From Strix aluco (lineage: Eukaryota > Chordata > Aves > Strigiformes > Strigidae), in assembly GCF_031877795.1 (NCBI RefSeq), contig NC_133931.1, positions 71,957,429 through 72,021,428 on the forward strand: 64,000 nucleotides of DNA, given 5' to 3'. The notes under the pieces are model-generated. The model ran no database searches, had not been told where the DNA came from, and saw nothing but the letters and a program-made list of their open reading frames with translations. The translations under genes and the position numbers were made by a program. Shown here piece by piece: positions 26,653-39,000 of the stretch (position 1 is the stretch's first letter; each line of letters begins with the position of its first letter).

Positions 26653-29600
26653 TGTGCAGCCAAAGCAGGGAACCAGACTTAGTATATCCACTTCCCAGGT
26701 TACAGCTTTAGCAGCAGGGTGTTATATGAATGTGTGGCAACCGTGGCGAAGGAGGAATGTTAAAAAGTGTAAGGCCTGCTCAATTCTCTGAAGGAACAGA
26801 AAAAACAATAAATAAAGCCCACAAAGCTATATTTTGGAAGGGATCTTGTTTGTGGATCCTGACCAAATGCAAGTATCTCCTTGCAGGTCTGCCAGGTGGG
26901 TTTTTAAGGTTCCTCTCCCCACCCAGCCAGCTTTATTGGCTAGATCTAAGCAGGTGCCTGCTAAGCTGCTTGGGGTTGTTATTGCAGGCACCTAACACTT
27001 TTTGTGCACTTTATAGATCTATTGCTCAGGATTCAGACTCTACTCAAGGTCTGAGATCTTAAATACGGGCTATTACACCAACTTACGCTGAGTCACCTAA
27101 GCCCTTTATTGAATCTGGCTGGCCCCAGTGCATTTTTCAGGCTTATTTGCAGAGAAGCAGTATTATTACCAGCAGTAACTGGGTTAATAACAGGGCCTTC
27201 AAGAGAGAAAGCAATTTGTAACACCTGTGATGCTTTGACTGAAACATGTTCATTATCCATGTTCCCAGTTATGTAATAAGCAGAACAATAATAAAAAAAA
27301 AAAAAAGAAGACTTCTCTTTGCAGAAATCTCTATGGTGCTGGCTGCCTGTATATGGCCACTGTATCCTGTTTGCTCAGTACTTGCACAGTTACAGTTGCC
27401 TGGAACATCCTCAGCAGAATGCCCCTTGAGTTTTAGTAACTAGGCATGGATTACAAAAATAAATACAGCAAACACACAAGAAAAATTAGACATTTATCTT
27501 CACTGTGGACAGACAGTTGTTGTTGCACACTTGAAGCCTGACAGATGTGGTTTGCTGGCAAGTGGGTGAGAAAAAATCAGTATCTTAATTCATACTGGCA
27601 GGAGGGGTGAGGCTTTTCTTCCTCAGTTTGAGAGAAAAAGGTCTGAAAACTTTCAAAGTTGTTCTTAGCAGCTCCACACACAACAGATGGTCCTTCCTGA
27701 GCTTTTGACCATTCCCAGTGTGGGACTCTGCCAAATGAAAGTTAAACAAAAGTTACCCTTACAAAAATATTTAGGAAGCCCTATTTTAGAAGTGAGTGCA
27801 CATGTTGGCTGTGACTCAGCGCACACCCACACACTGGGTAGACAGATTAGCATCTAAACCACTAGGCAAGTTCCAGTTTTTGCTCAGAAGGTCAAAAAAG
27901 CCTGGGAAATGGCCGTTGCTCCCTTTCTCCTCATCACAATTATTTTTTTCCAGATTACAAAGTCATTTTGGATGGCACAGCAGCAGTGAAGTCAACTGAT
28001 TTATTGTCATAAACAGTTGTGTTCCAAGTTGGGAATCAATTTTGTCATTTCTGGACCATAGACTAAAGAGGGGATTAAAAAACAAAACAAAAAAACACCT
28101 CAAGACACCAAAACCCAAACCTTTTCCTTTGGATTTTTTTTGTTCTAATACTTGTTTCTGCTCCACAGAAACCACTGGGATCTGTAAAGCATTTACTAGG
28201 GAGGTATATATTAGATGGAAAAGCAATGAAAGCCAAAAACCTCCTTGATAATATGCTTGTTTGTCCAGAACCAGAGAAGGTCAAACCTGATGATTTGGGG
28301 TTTTTTTTCCATTTGGTGTCATATTACCAGAACACAACAGCTCAAAAGACCAAGACTTCCACATGCATTTCACTTGGCTTCCACATACTGTAGCTGGCCA
28401 GTTTCCAAGCCACCTGTGAATAAAGCCCCTGCAGCTACTCTGGTGTTGCCAGGAAGGTAATGGATGCCCACCCCTCTGCCCTCCTCCCCACGCTGAGACA
28501 ACACAGGAATGGAGTTTGGGGTAGAGTTAATAGCACTAGGAGCTTTTATTAGGCCAGAGATTAAGTCACCCTGAAATTTGAGATACCTTCTATTCAGAAA
28601 AAAAGAAGAAGTTATCAACCAAAAATTTCCATACTGATGCAGGTTTTATGGGTTGTTACTAAAAAAGGTTTAATATAGCACTGGAAGTTTGTGACTATCC
28701 TGAAACCCTAGGTTAAGTATTTTCTAGAAGCCTCAGACATTCATGCAACCTAAAGTATGAGTAAGAATATTTGTGGAATCAACACAAAGGAAATAAATCT
28801 CAAATCTTCTAGAGGTGATGAAAGTACATAAACAAGAGAGAGGCAGAAGTAAGGTCAGAATCAAAAACAATTTCAAGATTTCCAGCCATGGTATCAGATC
28901 AAAATCTGATTCCAAAAGGAAGCTGGCTAGTTAGGAAATATGCAACATCAAGTATTCTAAGGTAGCTCCAGGGTTTTTGTCTGTGCTTCATTCAGTACTT
29001 TTACTGTCAGGGTCCAGATAATGAGGAGGCAGATGATATACCATGGGCATGGAGAGTGACAGCAGCATGTGAGTAGAAGAACAACGTCTTCATTTTTCTT
29101 TTTAATCACAATGATGTGAAGTTCAGTAATACAGAAACAGTCCAGAGCTATATTCACTGCTGCAGACTTGCCGTGGAGGAAATACAGCAGACCTACAAGA
29201 TGCATGGCTGTTATTAATATTGCAGCTGTACAGGCCAAGCAGAGCTTAGTTAAATCTTTATTAATAGCTAATCCCCTGAAAAACCATGAGTGGAAATACT
29301 AATTCACCTTGCTGGCTTGCAGTTTGGATTTCTCTTCCCCCATCATGGCTTTTTGCTGCGCTGCCCATTGATTTCTGTGCTTCAGAGACAAACGGCCTTA
29401 TGGTTCCCCTAGAGAATTCTCTGCCAATGTTAAAAGCAGCAGGAATGAGAGAGAGAAAAAATAAATGGCAAGAATGAGATGGCTTTTCTACCTTCATTCC
29501 TCACGCTGATGCTGTGTCAGAGGTAGTCCAAGAACTCAGACTGCAGCTGCCAATTCATTCACATCTGTGAGACAACCATCTACAGAAGTGTCTAGAACCA

Positions 29601-30682
29601 GTGTTCAGTAAAACCTGCTTTTCTTCTGCATTTGCAGTGCCATTTCAACAAGCTAGCTCTTGTTCCCTGTTCCAGAGTAACCATCATGTATTCAACAGTG
29701 GCGGTACTCTTGCCAAAACGTTTTTCTTATCAGGATTATACTTTTGCCAGATGAAATGTCAAAGAATCTGCATGATTAATCTTTTGAACTTTTCCTGTTA
29801 ATAAATATAGAATTCTCTCTGGCTTCAGAAATGTTTTTCATTAACTCTTTTCCTTCAACACTGAGTGGAACTTTTGAAGTTTATCAGAATTATCTGGGAG
29901 AGTCTTCCTATTTGTATTTTGCTTTTTTATTAAAAAAACCCAAACAACTTTCATTAAGAATATTTTTCATTTTCATTCAATTTTATTTTACTTATTAAAT
30001 AAATGAGGGCAGGTCCTTTCCTCCCATCATAGTCCTGCAGGAAGGAGCTACCCAATCTTCCTACAAGCAGTAGTTCATGCTCAGAGAAATCGATACTGGG
30101 CAATTTTGTTATGCTTCATTAAAGAGAATTTACCTAGGGAAAAAAAAAGTGTGTTTCTGTAGGAGGTGCTGTACTACCCATGGGGATCGTCCTTGAGAGC
30201 AGCAAGGGACTATTACAGCTCCAGAACTGTGGTGTTCCCTAGGTGTGCAGGGTGACATCTGCCATGGTTATGACACAGGACGGGCTGGCAGTGCCTGCGT
30301 CCCTGTTGTTTTGTAACCACCTGAGATGACAGGAAGCTATTGGCCATTAAGTCTGTTTTAATAGCTAGTAGTCACAGCTTTTATGACCAAAAAGCCTATG
30401 AAAATTGTGGTTCTTCTCTGCCATTTCGGATTTTGCCTGTGGCATTTGTTTATATGTTGTGGGAGGGCTCAGGCAAGTTGTCTTCCTTGCTTCCACACCT
30501 CAGTATCATAGTTTGCTGGTTTTTCCCCTGCTTCCTTGTTGGCTTTTTCTTCCTTTACAATACCAGCTTCCCCTCACTGTCAATCAGTGAAGGCCCCACT
30601 TTTGGCCATGGAAGGAGAAGACATGGGATGAGGGCTGGTGGCCAACTGTGTGGACATCTCCCCTTCCCCCAGGATGGGATGC
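26653..30682. other. Non-coding stretch left of the LTR
   Basis: No exon or RNA gene is supported. Poly-A of about 13 bases lies at 27293-27306, and A/C-rich low-complexity sequence at 28076-28100. Several short open frames overlap on both strands without any family resemblance. The right part (29990-30680) runs straight into the solo LTR insertion point. Confidence 0.6.
30678..30682. repeat. Left target-site duplication of the LTR (GATGC)
   Basis: GATGC abuts the inferred left end of the LTR, and an identical pentamer abuts the right end. A chance match of five bases is about 1 in 1000 once the ends are fixed. Because the left end is degenerate, some slack remains. Confidence 0.55.
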
Positions 30683-30729
30683 TCTATTGGGTTTGCATGG
30701 CAAGGTGTTTTGGTAGTGGGGAGCTACAC

Positions 30730-30762
30730 CTTCTAGCAGCTTCTCATAGAAGCTGCTAGAAG
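30730..30762. repeat. Perfect 15-bp inverted repeat with 3-nt loop
   Basis: CTTCTAGCAGCTTCT is followed by CAT and then AGAAGCTGCTAGAAG, its exact reverse complement. It lies 47 bases inside the LTR. It would form a very stable hairpin in RNA or single-stranded DNA. Confidence 0.95.
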
Positions 30763-31074
30763 CTTCCTCATGTCTGACAGAGCCAATGCCAGCCAGCTTC
30801 AAGATGGACCCGCCACTGGCCAAGGCCGAGCCCATCAGCGATGGTGGTAGCGCCTCTGGGATAACATGTTTAAGAAGGGGAAAAAGTTGCTGTGCAATGG
30901 CAACTTTAGCCAGAGAGAGGAGCGAAAATATGTGAGAAAAACAACTCTGCAGACACCAAGGTCAGTGAAGAAGGAGGGGGAGGAGGTGTTCCAGGCCCTG
31001 GAGCAGAGATTCTCCCGCAGCCCGTGGTGAAGACCATGGTGAGGCAGGCTGTGCCCCTGCAGCCCATGGAGGTT

Positions 31075-31425
31075 AATGGTAGAGCAGATATCCACTTGCA
31101 GCCCATAGAGGACCCCACACCAGAGCAGGTGAGTGCTTGAAGGAGTTTGTGACCCCGTGGGAAGCCCGCACTGGAGCAGGCTCCTTGGCAGGACCTGTGG
31201 ACCTGTGGAGAGAGAAGCCCATGCTGGAGCAGGTTTACTGGCAGGACTTGTGATCCTGTGGGGGACCCACACTGGAGCAGTCTGTTCCTGAAGGACTGCA
31301 CCCCGTGACAGGGACCCACGCTGGAACAGTTCATGAAGAACATCAGCCTGTGGGAAGGACTGACATTGGAGAAGTTCATGGAGGACTGTCTCCCATGGGA
31401 GGGACCCTACACTGGAGCAGAGGAA
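31075..31425 (+). repeat. Degenerate ~48-bp tandem modules in the LTR
   Basis: A motif of the form ACTGGAGCAG recurs at about 31079, 31121, 31171, 31223, 31272, 31321, 31366 and 31412. The spacing is 42-52 bases. Between the motifs the phrases CTTGGCAGGAC, GTGACCCCGTGGGA and GGGACCCACA reappear with changes. This is a family of about eight related modules in the U3 part of the LTR. Repeated modules in a U3 often carry enhancer sites, but no factor is assigned here. Confidence 0.8.
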
Positions 31426-31635
31426 GAGTGTGAGGAGTTCTCCATCTGAGAAGGAAGGAGCGGCAGAGACAATGTGTGATGAACTGACCACAACCCCCAT
31501 TTCTCTTGCGCTGCTTGCAGGGAGGAGGGAGAGAAATCGGGAGTGAAGTTAAGCCCAGGAATAAGGGAGGGGTGGGGGGAAGGTGTTTTAAGATTTAGTT
31601 TTTATTTCAGATTATCCTACTCTGATTTGATTGGT

Positions 31636-31641
31636 AATAAA
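31636..31641 (+). terminator. LTR polyadenylation signal AATAAA
   Basis: AATAAA lies about 185 bases before the LTR end and is followed by a T-rich and GT-rich stretch (GAGTCTGTTTTGCCCGTG). This matches the R/U5 arrangement of a retroviral LTR. It may still end transcripts that enter from the left. Confidence 0.65.
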
Positions 31642-31826
31642 TTAAACTAATTTCACCAAGTTGAGTCTGTTTTGCCCGTGACAGTAATTGGTGAGTGATC
31701 TCTCCCTGTCCTCATCTCGACCCATGAGCCTTTCATTATATTTTCTCTCCACTGTTCAGCTGAGGAGGGGAGTGATAGAGCGGCTTTGGTGGGCACCTGG
31801 CATCCAGCCAGGGTCAACCCACCACA

Positions 31827-31831
31827 GATGC
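31827..31831. repeat. Right target-site duplication of the LTR (GATGC)
   Basis: This is the partner of the GATGC at 30678-30682, directly after the terminal CCACCACA of the LTR. The CA end makes this boundary firm. Confidence 0.6.
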
Positions 31832-34800
31832 CTTATACCTCCGAAGGCCTGGTGGTGGGGAAACGTGCCTGGCCTCCCCGCTGCCTGCATGTTCAGCTGG
31901 AGGCATCCAGCCCTGCTGCGAGCACTCGGTCAAAAGCTGTGTGGAAATGTGGTCTTCATTGCCTGTTAAACCTCAGGTAACATTTTCCATCATTTTGGAA
32001 GAAAAAGGGCCAGGCTGGAGTCCTGCAGCTTTACTCGGACCACCCTGCTGGTGTGATTCGCTCTGACTCTCCATTAGAAACCCCGCTGGTATTTATCAGT
32101 TAGCTTTTGGTGTGCATGGTGCTTTGTAGGCAAATATAATGACAAGCCTGTGCTTTTTTTCACTAGGCAATAATCTATCAGGTGACTCATTCTGTCAGCT
32201 TGATTTTATATGCTTAGATAATCTAATAATGAAAACCTGGGAAGATGCACCAGACTAGTTACTGTGATGAGTAAGCAAACAGCATGCACCACATACTGTC
32301 AGTGGAAAGGCAGAGTTGTACTTCAATCTCAGATACACAATTTGGTATATTCATATCATATATTTCTTAAAGGTGGCTACCATGCATTTTATTAGGTTAA
32401 ATGTTGCTTAACCAAGGGAGGAAAACAGATCTGCAAGACATTGTTTGAATCAAGTACATCCCTATATCTGCTGAGAACATGTCAGCACCATAACAAAACT
32501 CTTGCAGATTCTTCCTGCTGCCCCCATAGCCATAGTCCTTTCCTAAACTGGGGTGCAGGTGTTTGCAAAACACGAGTGTTGATTCCCAACAGAGTGATAA
32601 GGAAAAGAAAGCAAGCTAACAACTGACAGCAGAGTACATCTACTCTGTAAGTTCTGTGAGCTTGAAGGACAGACAGCTATCAAATTGGACTTGATATACT
32701 AGTTTCTTCCCTCCAGAAAGATGCTTGCATTGTTTCCCACTGTTACTTCTCTGCACAGAATGTATCTGCTGTGTTTTGTGTCAGATAAAATGAGTTAAGC
32801 AGAAATCTGATTCATGAAACTGGAATCCTGAGAGGATAAGCTTCCTGGCAAAAGGGACTCCTCTCCTTTCTGGCCTGATTAGCACTGATGATTCTGCTGG
32901 GCAGGAATACTTAATTAATAACATACTATGGGTCATAGAGATATATAGGGGCAGTGGGTGTTACCATGGTGCCCTGGGCACAGTGGCAGCGCAGCCTGCA
33001 CATATTAAGTGAAACAGGGCAGTTCCTAGCCCAGCAGTTCGTGTGACTGTGTGTACATGGAAAATTTGACTTTATAAGAACATGGCAAATTCCTTCCTTG
33101 CTTTTTGTGCCACTGGAAGATGTGTCTACCGTGTCCAAGAGGGGTGTAGGGATTTTCCTGAGTCTGAGCCACAAGACATCTGCTGGAGAACTAAAGGGAG
33201 GAGAATTTCTGCAAGTAATTGTTGCTAACGGATGATAACATCTTCTTCAGGGCTGTGGGCTCTCTGCTGCAGGAGGGGACCAGGCTAGGGAGGCAGCTAG
33301 GTCCCAGCCTAGCTCAGCAATACTACCTTCAAAACAGCCTGCACTGGCTTCCTTCCTGGTATCTCAGGGGTTTTATCCCGACACCACTGCAGACCTGCTG
33401 CCAGCCACGTGCTCTACCCATCCCGTGGTGGAGGAGCTCGTGGCAGGAGACCCCTTGCATAGCGCTCCATACACAGGCTGACCTGCTTGCGGCTCGGGCT
33501 TCCCTTCTGAGTCTCTGCAAAGACATGGTCAGGGTGCTGGCTCCATGCTGGCTTTAGAAAAGCTCTGATAACTTGTGGTACCTCTGGAAACAGTCCCCAT
33601 GAATTTCTTTGTCGTCTTCAACAAAACACTTGTAGCCCATGTGTCATGAGAAATATAACATAATAAGGAATCAGGGGTCTTTTGTGTAATCCACTGTCAG
33701 CCAGTGAGTGTAAAATGCATTGAGTTGCATAGGTTTTTTTTGAAATTATAAGCTTAACAAAAAAAAAGCTCATTTTAAAAACAAATGACAGGTTGCTGGC
33801 TGTATGGTGGTTACAAATTGGAAATGGACTAGCAGCTTTTAAGAGAAAATCCTCTGTGTCTGCAAAATATGTGGAAAAAAATAGGAATACATAAAGCAAA
33901 CAGAAAGGACAGGTGAAAGATGCTACTTTCATTTTCTGGTAGGGTGCCAATTTGCAATTGCTAGATATTAGCAAAGTGAAAGGTGTGAATTACAATGACA
34001 AAAGAGTCATTAAGCCAAAGTCCAACAAATATCTTCAAACTTCACCTTGTTTCTGATGTAATATAATCTCATTTTAGATCTATGTTTATGTTTAAAGGAG
34101 TGCATTAACCCACTTGGTAATTGCAGACTAGTTTATCCTGCTTTTGCTTACTATGGGGGAATAGTGTCGCAGTGCAGTTGCTCCGTACACCCTAGTTGTT
34201 TATGTTGCCTTGCACAGGCAATCACACTGTCACTTGGCTCATTACTGCCCCTAAAATGTAGCACACAGGCAGCAAACTTGCATAAGAACCACTTACGTTG
34301 GCGATTTTTGTTCTGAAGAGAAAATGGTGGGGTGGGACAAAAGGCTCCACCAAGAAAGACTTTTATCCCCTAGCAATGATTTTAAGAACTGGTGTTTCTT
34401 TTTTTTTTTTTTCTCCTAAAATGGCTTTTGACTTAACACCGTGTTTCCCTCAGGCTTGTGGTTCAACCTGTGCTTTTTTTTAATCCCTCCTTTCAACCCT
34501 TCTCAAATGTGATCTTTACTCTTTCTCTGCCTGGGGCTGTATAACCACCTAGAGCAACCGTTGCTAGTGGAATCCTGGTATTGCCATACCCTGTCCAGAC
34601 AGTTCACAGAAAAGCCAAGCCGCATTTGGGGGTTTAAGGTCACTTCTGTGGAAGACAATATTAGTGATTTACTCATAACCTGTGAACAGTATCTTCAAAG
34701 CATTACTGATTCTTCTACTCACATACACAATGTGTTACAGCAAAGGACAAAACAGGTCCACTTCACCATCTCTGAATATTTGCTCGAAAATACACATATG

Positions 34801-36064
34801 TTCCTTTCGACCCAGATCTCCACCACTAGCTGGGAGCAACAGGCTGTGTGATAGGGAGGCTTTTTCTTATCTTCCAGGGCCTCTCTTTGTGTACTTGAAA
34901 CTTCTCAGTAATACTCACAGATCATTTAGTCTCCTTAGATTTCTAGATTCAAGATGTAGCAACAGTTTAGGATCATCCTTTTTTTCTTTCTTTTTTTTTT
35001 TCCCCCCACTGTGATGAATTGTGGGAAGACAACATCCTTTTAGACCTTTCCCAGCTGAAGGCAATTTCTCAATATTTGGTTTCCCTATTGTTTCTTCAGA
35101 GCTTTATCCTTGGCTCTATTTTGCTGTTTCTTGTTGTTTCTTAAAAGCTTTTGGTTTAACCCTATGCATTCAACCAGGAGACCATCGTGCAGACAGCCTG
35201 AACTCCCCAACACTGGTAACAAACTGTTCTGTAAGCAGTGGGACCATAATGAGAAACTCTGGTGCAAATTCTCCCATGTTTAATAAGATCTATATTTGCT
35301 TTTCTACTCTTAATGGTGTCTTAATAGTATTACTTTTCCAACTTTATTCACCAGCCTGCTTTCCTGGTAGTGTAAGAATTGCAGAACTTTCTGACAGATT
35401 TGATCAAAACTAGATTCAAAACCTTACGGGGGTGTGGGAAGAGAGGAGGAGGACAGGCAAGCAGAGAAGTACACTGAGAGCATGGTAATGTAATCCTTAT
35501 TTCCTTAGGACACCAGACCAAAGTGTACCACAGATAACTTTCTCCTCCTCCACAATATTCCAAAATAAGATTTTAGTGAATCTGAATAAAATGTCAAAAT
35601 TTGAGTTTGTTGAAGGGAAACATTTCAAAGAATCCAAAACAATAGTGATTTGGAACTGACTTTTGGAGAACTTGAGAATATTGCAGCCTTCTGTTCTTAA
35701 GTAAAACAAAAATTGAAAAATAACCGTCTTCAAAATCCTGCAGCCCTGTATGGGAAAAAAAAAATTACTATTTTTTTCTTTTTTCCTCTTTTAATCCTTA
35801 CTAAGTACATAAAGGAATTGGACTCATGCATCAAGTATGTCAGCTCAGAAGATAAGCATTTTCAATTGTAGCAAAGCACTAATTGCTCCTACAAGTTCCA
35901 AACACCTGAACAAAGGCAGGTGTAGCAGGTGTTTTTTTTCTTTTCACATCATCTCAAACCTCTTGACTAATTTCTTAACCACTGGCCAAGGTTCAAAGAA
36001 AGCACTTAAATGAAAAGCAGGGAAATACAAAATCTTTAGCTTATGTAAATAAAGAGATCAAGTC
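31832..36064. other. Non-coding stretch right of the LTR
   Basis: No exon is supported. Open frames reach about 130 codons (35021-35413, +) without recognisable motifs. Low-complexity tracts are 14 T at 34399-34412 and a polypyrimidine run at 34977-35008. A GC-richer patch at about 33240-33550 has few CpGs and no promoter features. Confidence 0.6.
34977..35008. repeat. Polypyrimidine tract
   Basis: About thirty bases are only T and C, ending in six C. It is low complexity and could be a decayed retroposon tail read on the minus strand. Confidence 0.8.
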
Positions 36065-36090
36065 TTTTTTTTTTTTTTTTTTTTTTTTTT
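36065..36090. repeat. Poly-T run of 26
   Basis: An uninterrupted run of 26 T is flanked by AAGTC and CTGATTATAATG. Runs of this length usually mark the A-tail of a minus-strand retroposed sequence or a slipped mononucleotide microsatellite. I recognise no retroposon body on either side. Confidence 0.95.
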
Positions 36091-39000
36091 CTGATTATAA
36101 TGACAAAGACTGTAGCTGCTCTTGTTCATCCATGTTCCCAGTGCAAAACTGTTCTGGGTGTTGCTCTTTCTAACCAGCAATGCAATTCTGTTGTTAGGAA
36201 CGGAAAGCTCCACAGCTTTTCCAAGCTACTGGGGTTTGGGGTTTTTTTTCTTCTTTCCTTCCACTTTTGGACTTCAGCTGAAGCTGATTAAAATGAGAAT
36301 TTCCATGTTTATTAGGAATCCAAAGATTCTGAAAAAGGACAAATATTTCACTCTAGAGGGGAAAAAACCCATGTTTCACAGTGTTTCACAGTGGCAGAAA
36401 GAAAAAGGTTTGGAAACAATCAAAATGTTTGGTTTATGAATGAAATTGAGCTTGAAAGTCCACTTTCCATGGCTTCCATGTGGCTTTTAAGATCCAGTGA
36501 GAGGAGGGACCAGTTGTGAGATAAAAGTCTGGAAATCACTGGTTGAGTCAACTGGGATTTGAGGCTTGCAAGCTCTGTACTGCAGAGTCAAAAGCTAAGT
36601 TTTAGTGAAGCTAAACTCCCCAGGGTTACCAGAGCCTTGTTTCTGTGGTAGGGACCTGAGGGTTTTTTTTTTTTTCCATGTGGCAGGAACCTTACTGAAA
36701 AACCCACAAGTATTACAAGCGCTACAAGCTATGGGAGCACCATAGCCCATCATGTGTCTTCTCAGGATATCTTGTTCTGTTGGCAGATTTGGCTGATTTA
36801 TTTTTTTAACAGTTATATTTCAGAGAAACATTTTAGTTCTCAGAAATGGAATTTTCTAGTGAAAACATTTTGTTGCAAAATCCCCAATCACCCTGATTTT
36901 TGCTGCCTCTCTCAGACATGTTCATTCTTTCAAGGTTGGGACTGAGGATTTTTAGGAACAAATAGGGTGTAAATGTGGTGGACTTGGCAGAGGTAGAGGA
37001 TTTATTACTTAGACACCTGGAGGTTGCACTCTAATGGGTGCTGTCCTACAGGGTGCTATGACTACATCTTGTGTATTATACGGGTTTAGCCACATTTTTG
37101 TGAGCTATTATTAATGCTGACTTGCAGCATACGCCTTTGGAAGCAGTACAGTCAATGCATACCTGCTTACAGTGGGAAACTAAAAAGCCTCAAATTTCCT
37201 CTTGGCTGGCTTCTTCCTCCTACGCCCAACTCGGTCCATGCCATTTGAAAACAGAAGTTGACATCAAGTCATTTTCTGTTGTTGGAAAAACACTCCTAAG
37301 AAAACCCACATCCCCTGTTGTAAATGCACTGGAAGGTCATGGAACAGGTAAATTTGGAGACTGCTTCTTTTTAAATTCTTTGTAAATGTGTCATCTTCAT
37401 TTTTTTCCCCTCATCTACTCTTATTTTAGCAGTGGTAGCAGGAATGGGCACCTCAGCCACTTTCTAATCAAATTAACCAGGCCTCCTCCCACTCAGGTGG
37501 AAGTCTGGTTGGATTTTCCAGCTTGGATTTATACCCTATGGACATGAGTTCAGAGGCACTTTATCCACTCTCACGGCTTTAGTTGCCTTCTTGCTGATGC
37601 AGAAGTACTGTGGTAGTTATCAGTGTTACTTTCGCATGGCTGCACAAAGATGGACTAGCTACGGTACAAAAACACTGAGCTATTTAACTCAGCCAAGATG
37701 AGCAGACTTGTTATTAAATGCAAAATCAGACCTAAAACCAGGAGCAGAGAACAGGATAGCAGAGACTGGCAGGTTAACAAGGAAAATGCCTGATGGGTTC
37801 AGACTGGTCTCATTTTAGTACTAGGAAGAGCCACACAGACTGAAATATCCATAAAACAGGAAGGTACCAAACTGCAGTTCTCTTCTGCACAGAAACCCAG
37901 ATGGTTCAGGTGCTCTGCTGGGATTTATTGGTATAGCTCCAGTTATTTTGGTGATGCTTTGATACTTCACAATAATTAAAGTGGTTTTGTCTAAGGTATG
38001 TTTCATCTCACAGTCTTAGTTTTGCAGATAGGAAAGATTATTTATAAGGAAGTGCTTATAGCCCAAAGTCTAATTTCTGCTTTACTGGTATAAACAAAAA
38101 TATCTGACTTTCTAGTTTAGATGCTTGTGTTCTAAGAGCTACTTTGTACCTATTTTTGTACTAAAGTTATGCTAATTTCCAGCTTCATTAATTAATTGGT
38201 GCCATGAGTGTTGCATCTGTAAAAGATGAATTTTCTAATGATCCCTTTGGAAATGGTTCTTCTTAAACCACCAGGTATGTAAAGCCACCTTCCTGTCTGA
38301 GGTAGATTCACTTTGGGAACAATCCCTGCGTAATTAAAAATTATTTTTGGATTATTTATTCATAATTTTCTAATATGGCTGAAAGTCATTAGGATGTGAG
38401 ACTTCATTTATTAGAATATCCTTGAGCAGGAGCAATAGCAGTAAGATTCGCTTCATTAAAGACAAATGTAATCCTTACAGTAATCGACCTATTGTTCACA
38501 GCAAAGAACTTCATTAGCCAATGTTAATTTGAGGCAGAAACTTGCAAAAGTTAAAAAAAAACCCCTCAAAGTGAAGGTTACTAACTTTCTTTTGTCCTTT
38601 CCTCCCTAGCGGCTTTGCCATTCTGAGGTTGTCTTTCCACATATCACACAAGATGAAGCCATGTAAATTAGCATGGGCTTCAATAAAGCTTTCGTGGATT
38701 ATGTTAGCTGTACATCTAATTCCAGCTGTGCTTTTACCTTTGGGAAGATTGGTGATATTGCGGTCATCACTGAACCAGTGTTGGATTCATTGTGTAATTA
38801 AATATATCTCTTTTTTAAAAAATAAAGCAGCTGTTCTCTTAAGGCTACCCTACTATTTCACATCAGTTCATCTTGAGGATCAAGTCATATAGACAAGGTA
38901 AAAGGTGGGGTGTCTTCTGCACGCTCCCTTCTCTGCTTTCCTGAAGAAATGCTGGAGGCTTCAGTGCTGTAATTCCCTGGAGTGCACTTCATACATCCTG

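Larger units (their letters stand above)
30683..31826 (+). mobile_element. Solo LTR of an avian endogenous retrovirus (ERVL-type)
   Basis: I recognise the interval from GGGTTTGCATGGCAAGG (30689) through CCGAGCCCATCAGCGATGG (near 30826) to GGGTCAACCCACCACA (31811-31826) as a long terminal repeat that recurs in many bird genomes. An AATAAA signal lies at 31636-31641 and a TATA-like ATAACATGTTTAAGAA at 30861-30876. The element ends in CA. The pentamer GATGC occurs just left (30678-30682) and just right (31827-31831), fitting a 5-bp target duplication. The 5' terminus (TCTATTGGG) has lost the usual TG start, so the left edge is the least certain point. No gag, pol or env sequence adjoins it, so it is a solo LTR made by recombination. 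The class name ERVL is from memory. Long antisense frames inside it (30835-31500) are artefacts. Confidence 0.8.

Noticed and set aside
30835..31500. 221-codon minus-strand open frame in the LTR
   Set aside because: It is antisense to a retroviral LTR and overlaps another antisense frame. It is repetitive because of the degenerate DNA modules, and shows no viral or cellular protein resemblance.
33219..33557. 112-codon frame in a GC-richer patch
   Set aside because: No family resemblance, few CpGs, no acceptor/donor pair. Not supported as an exon.
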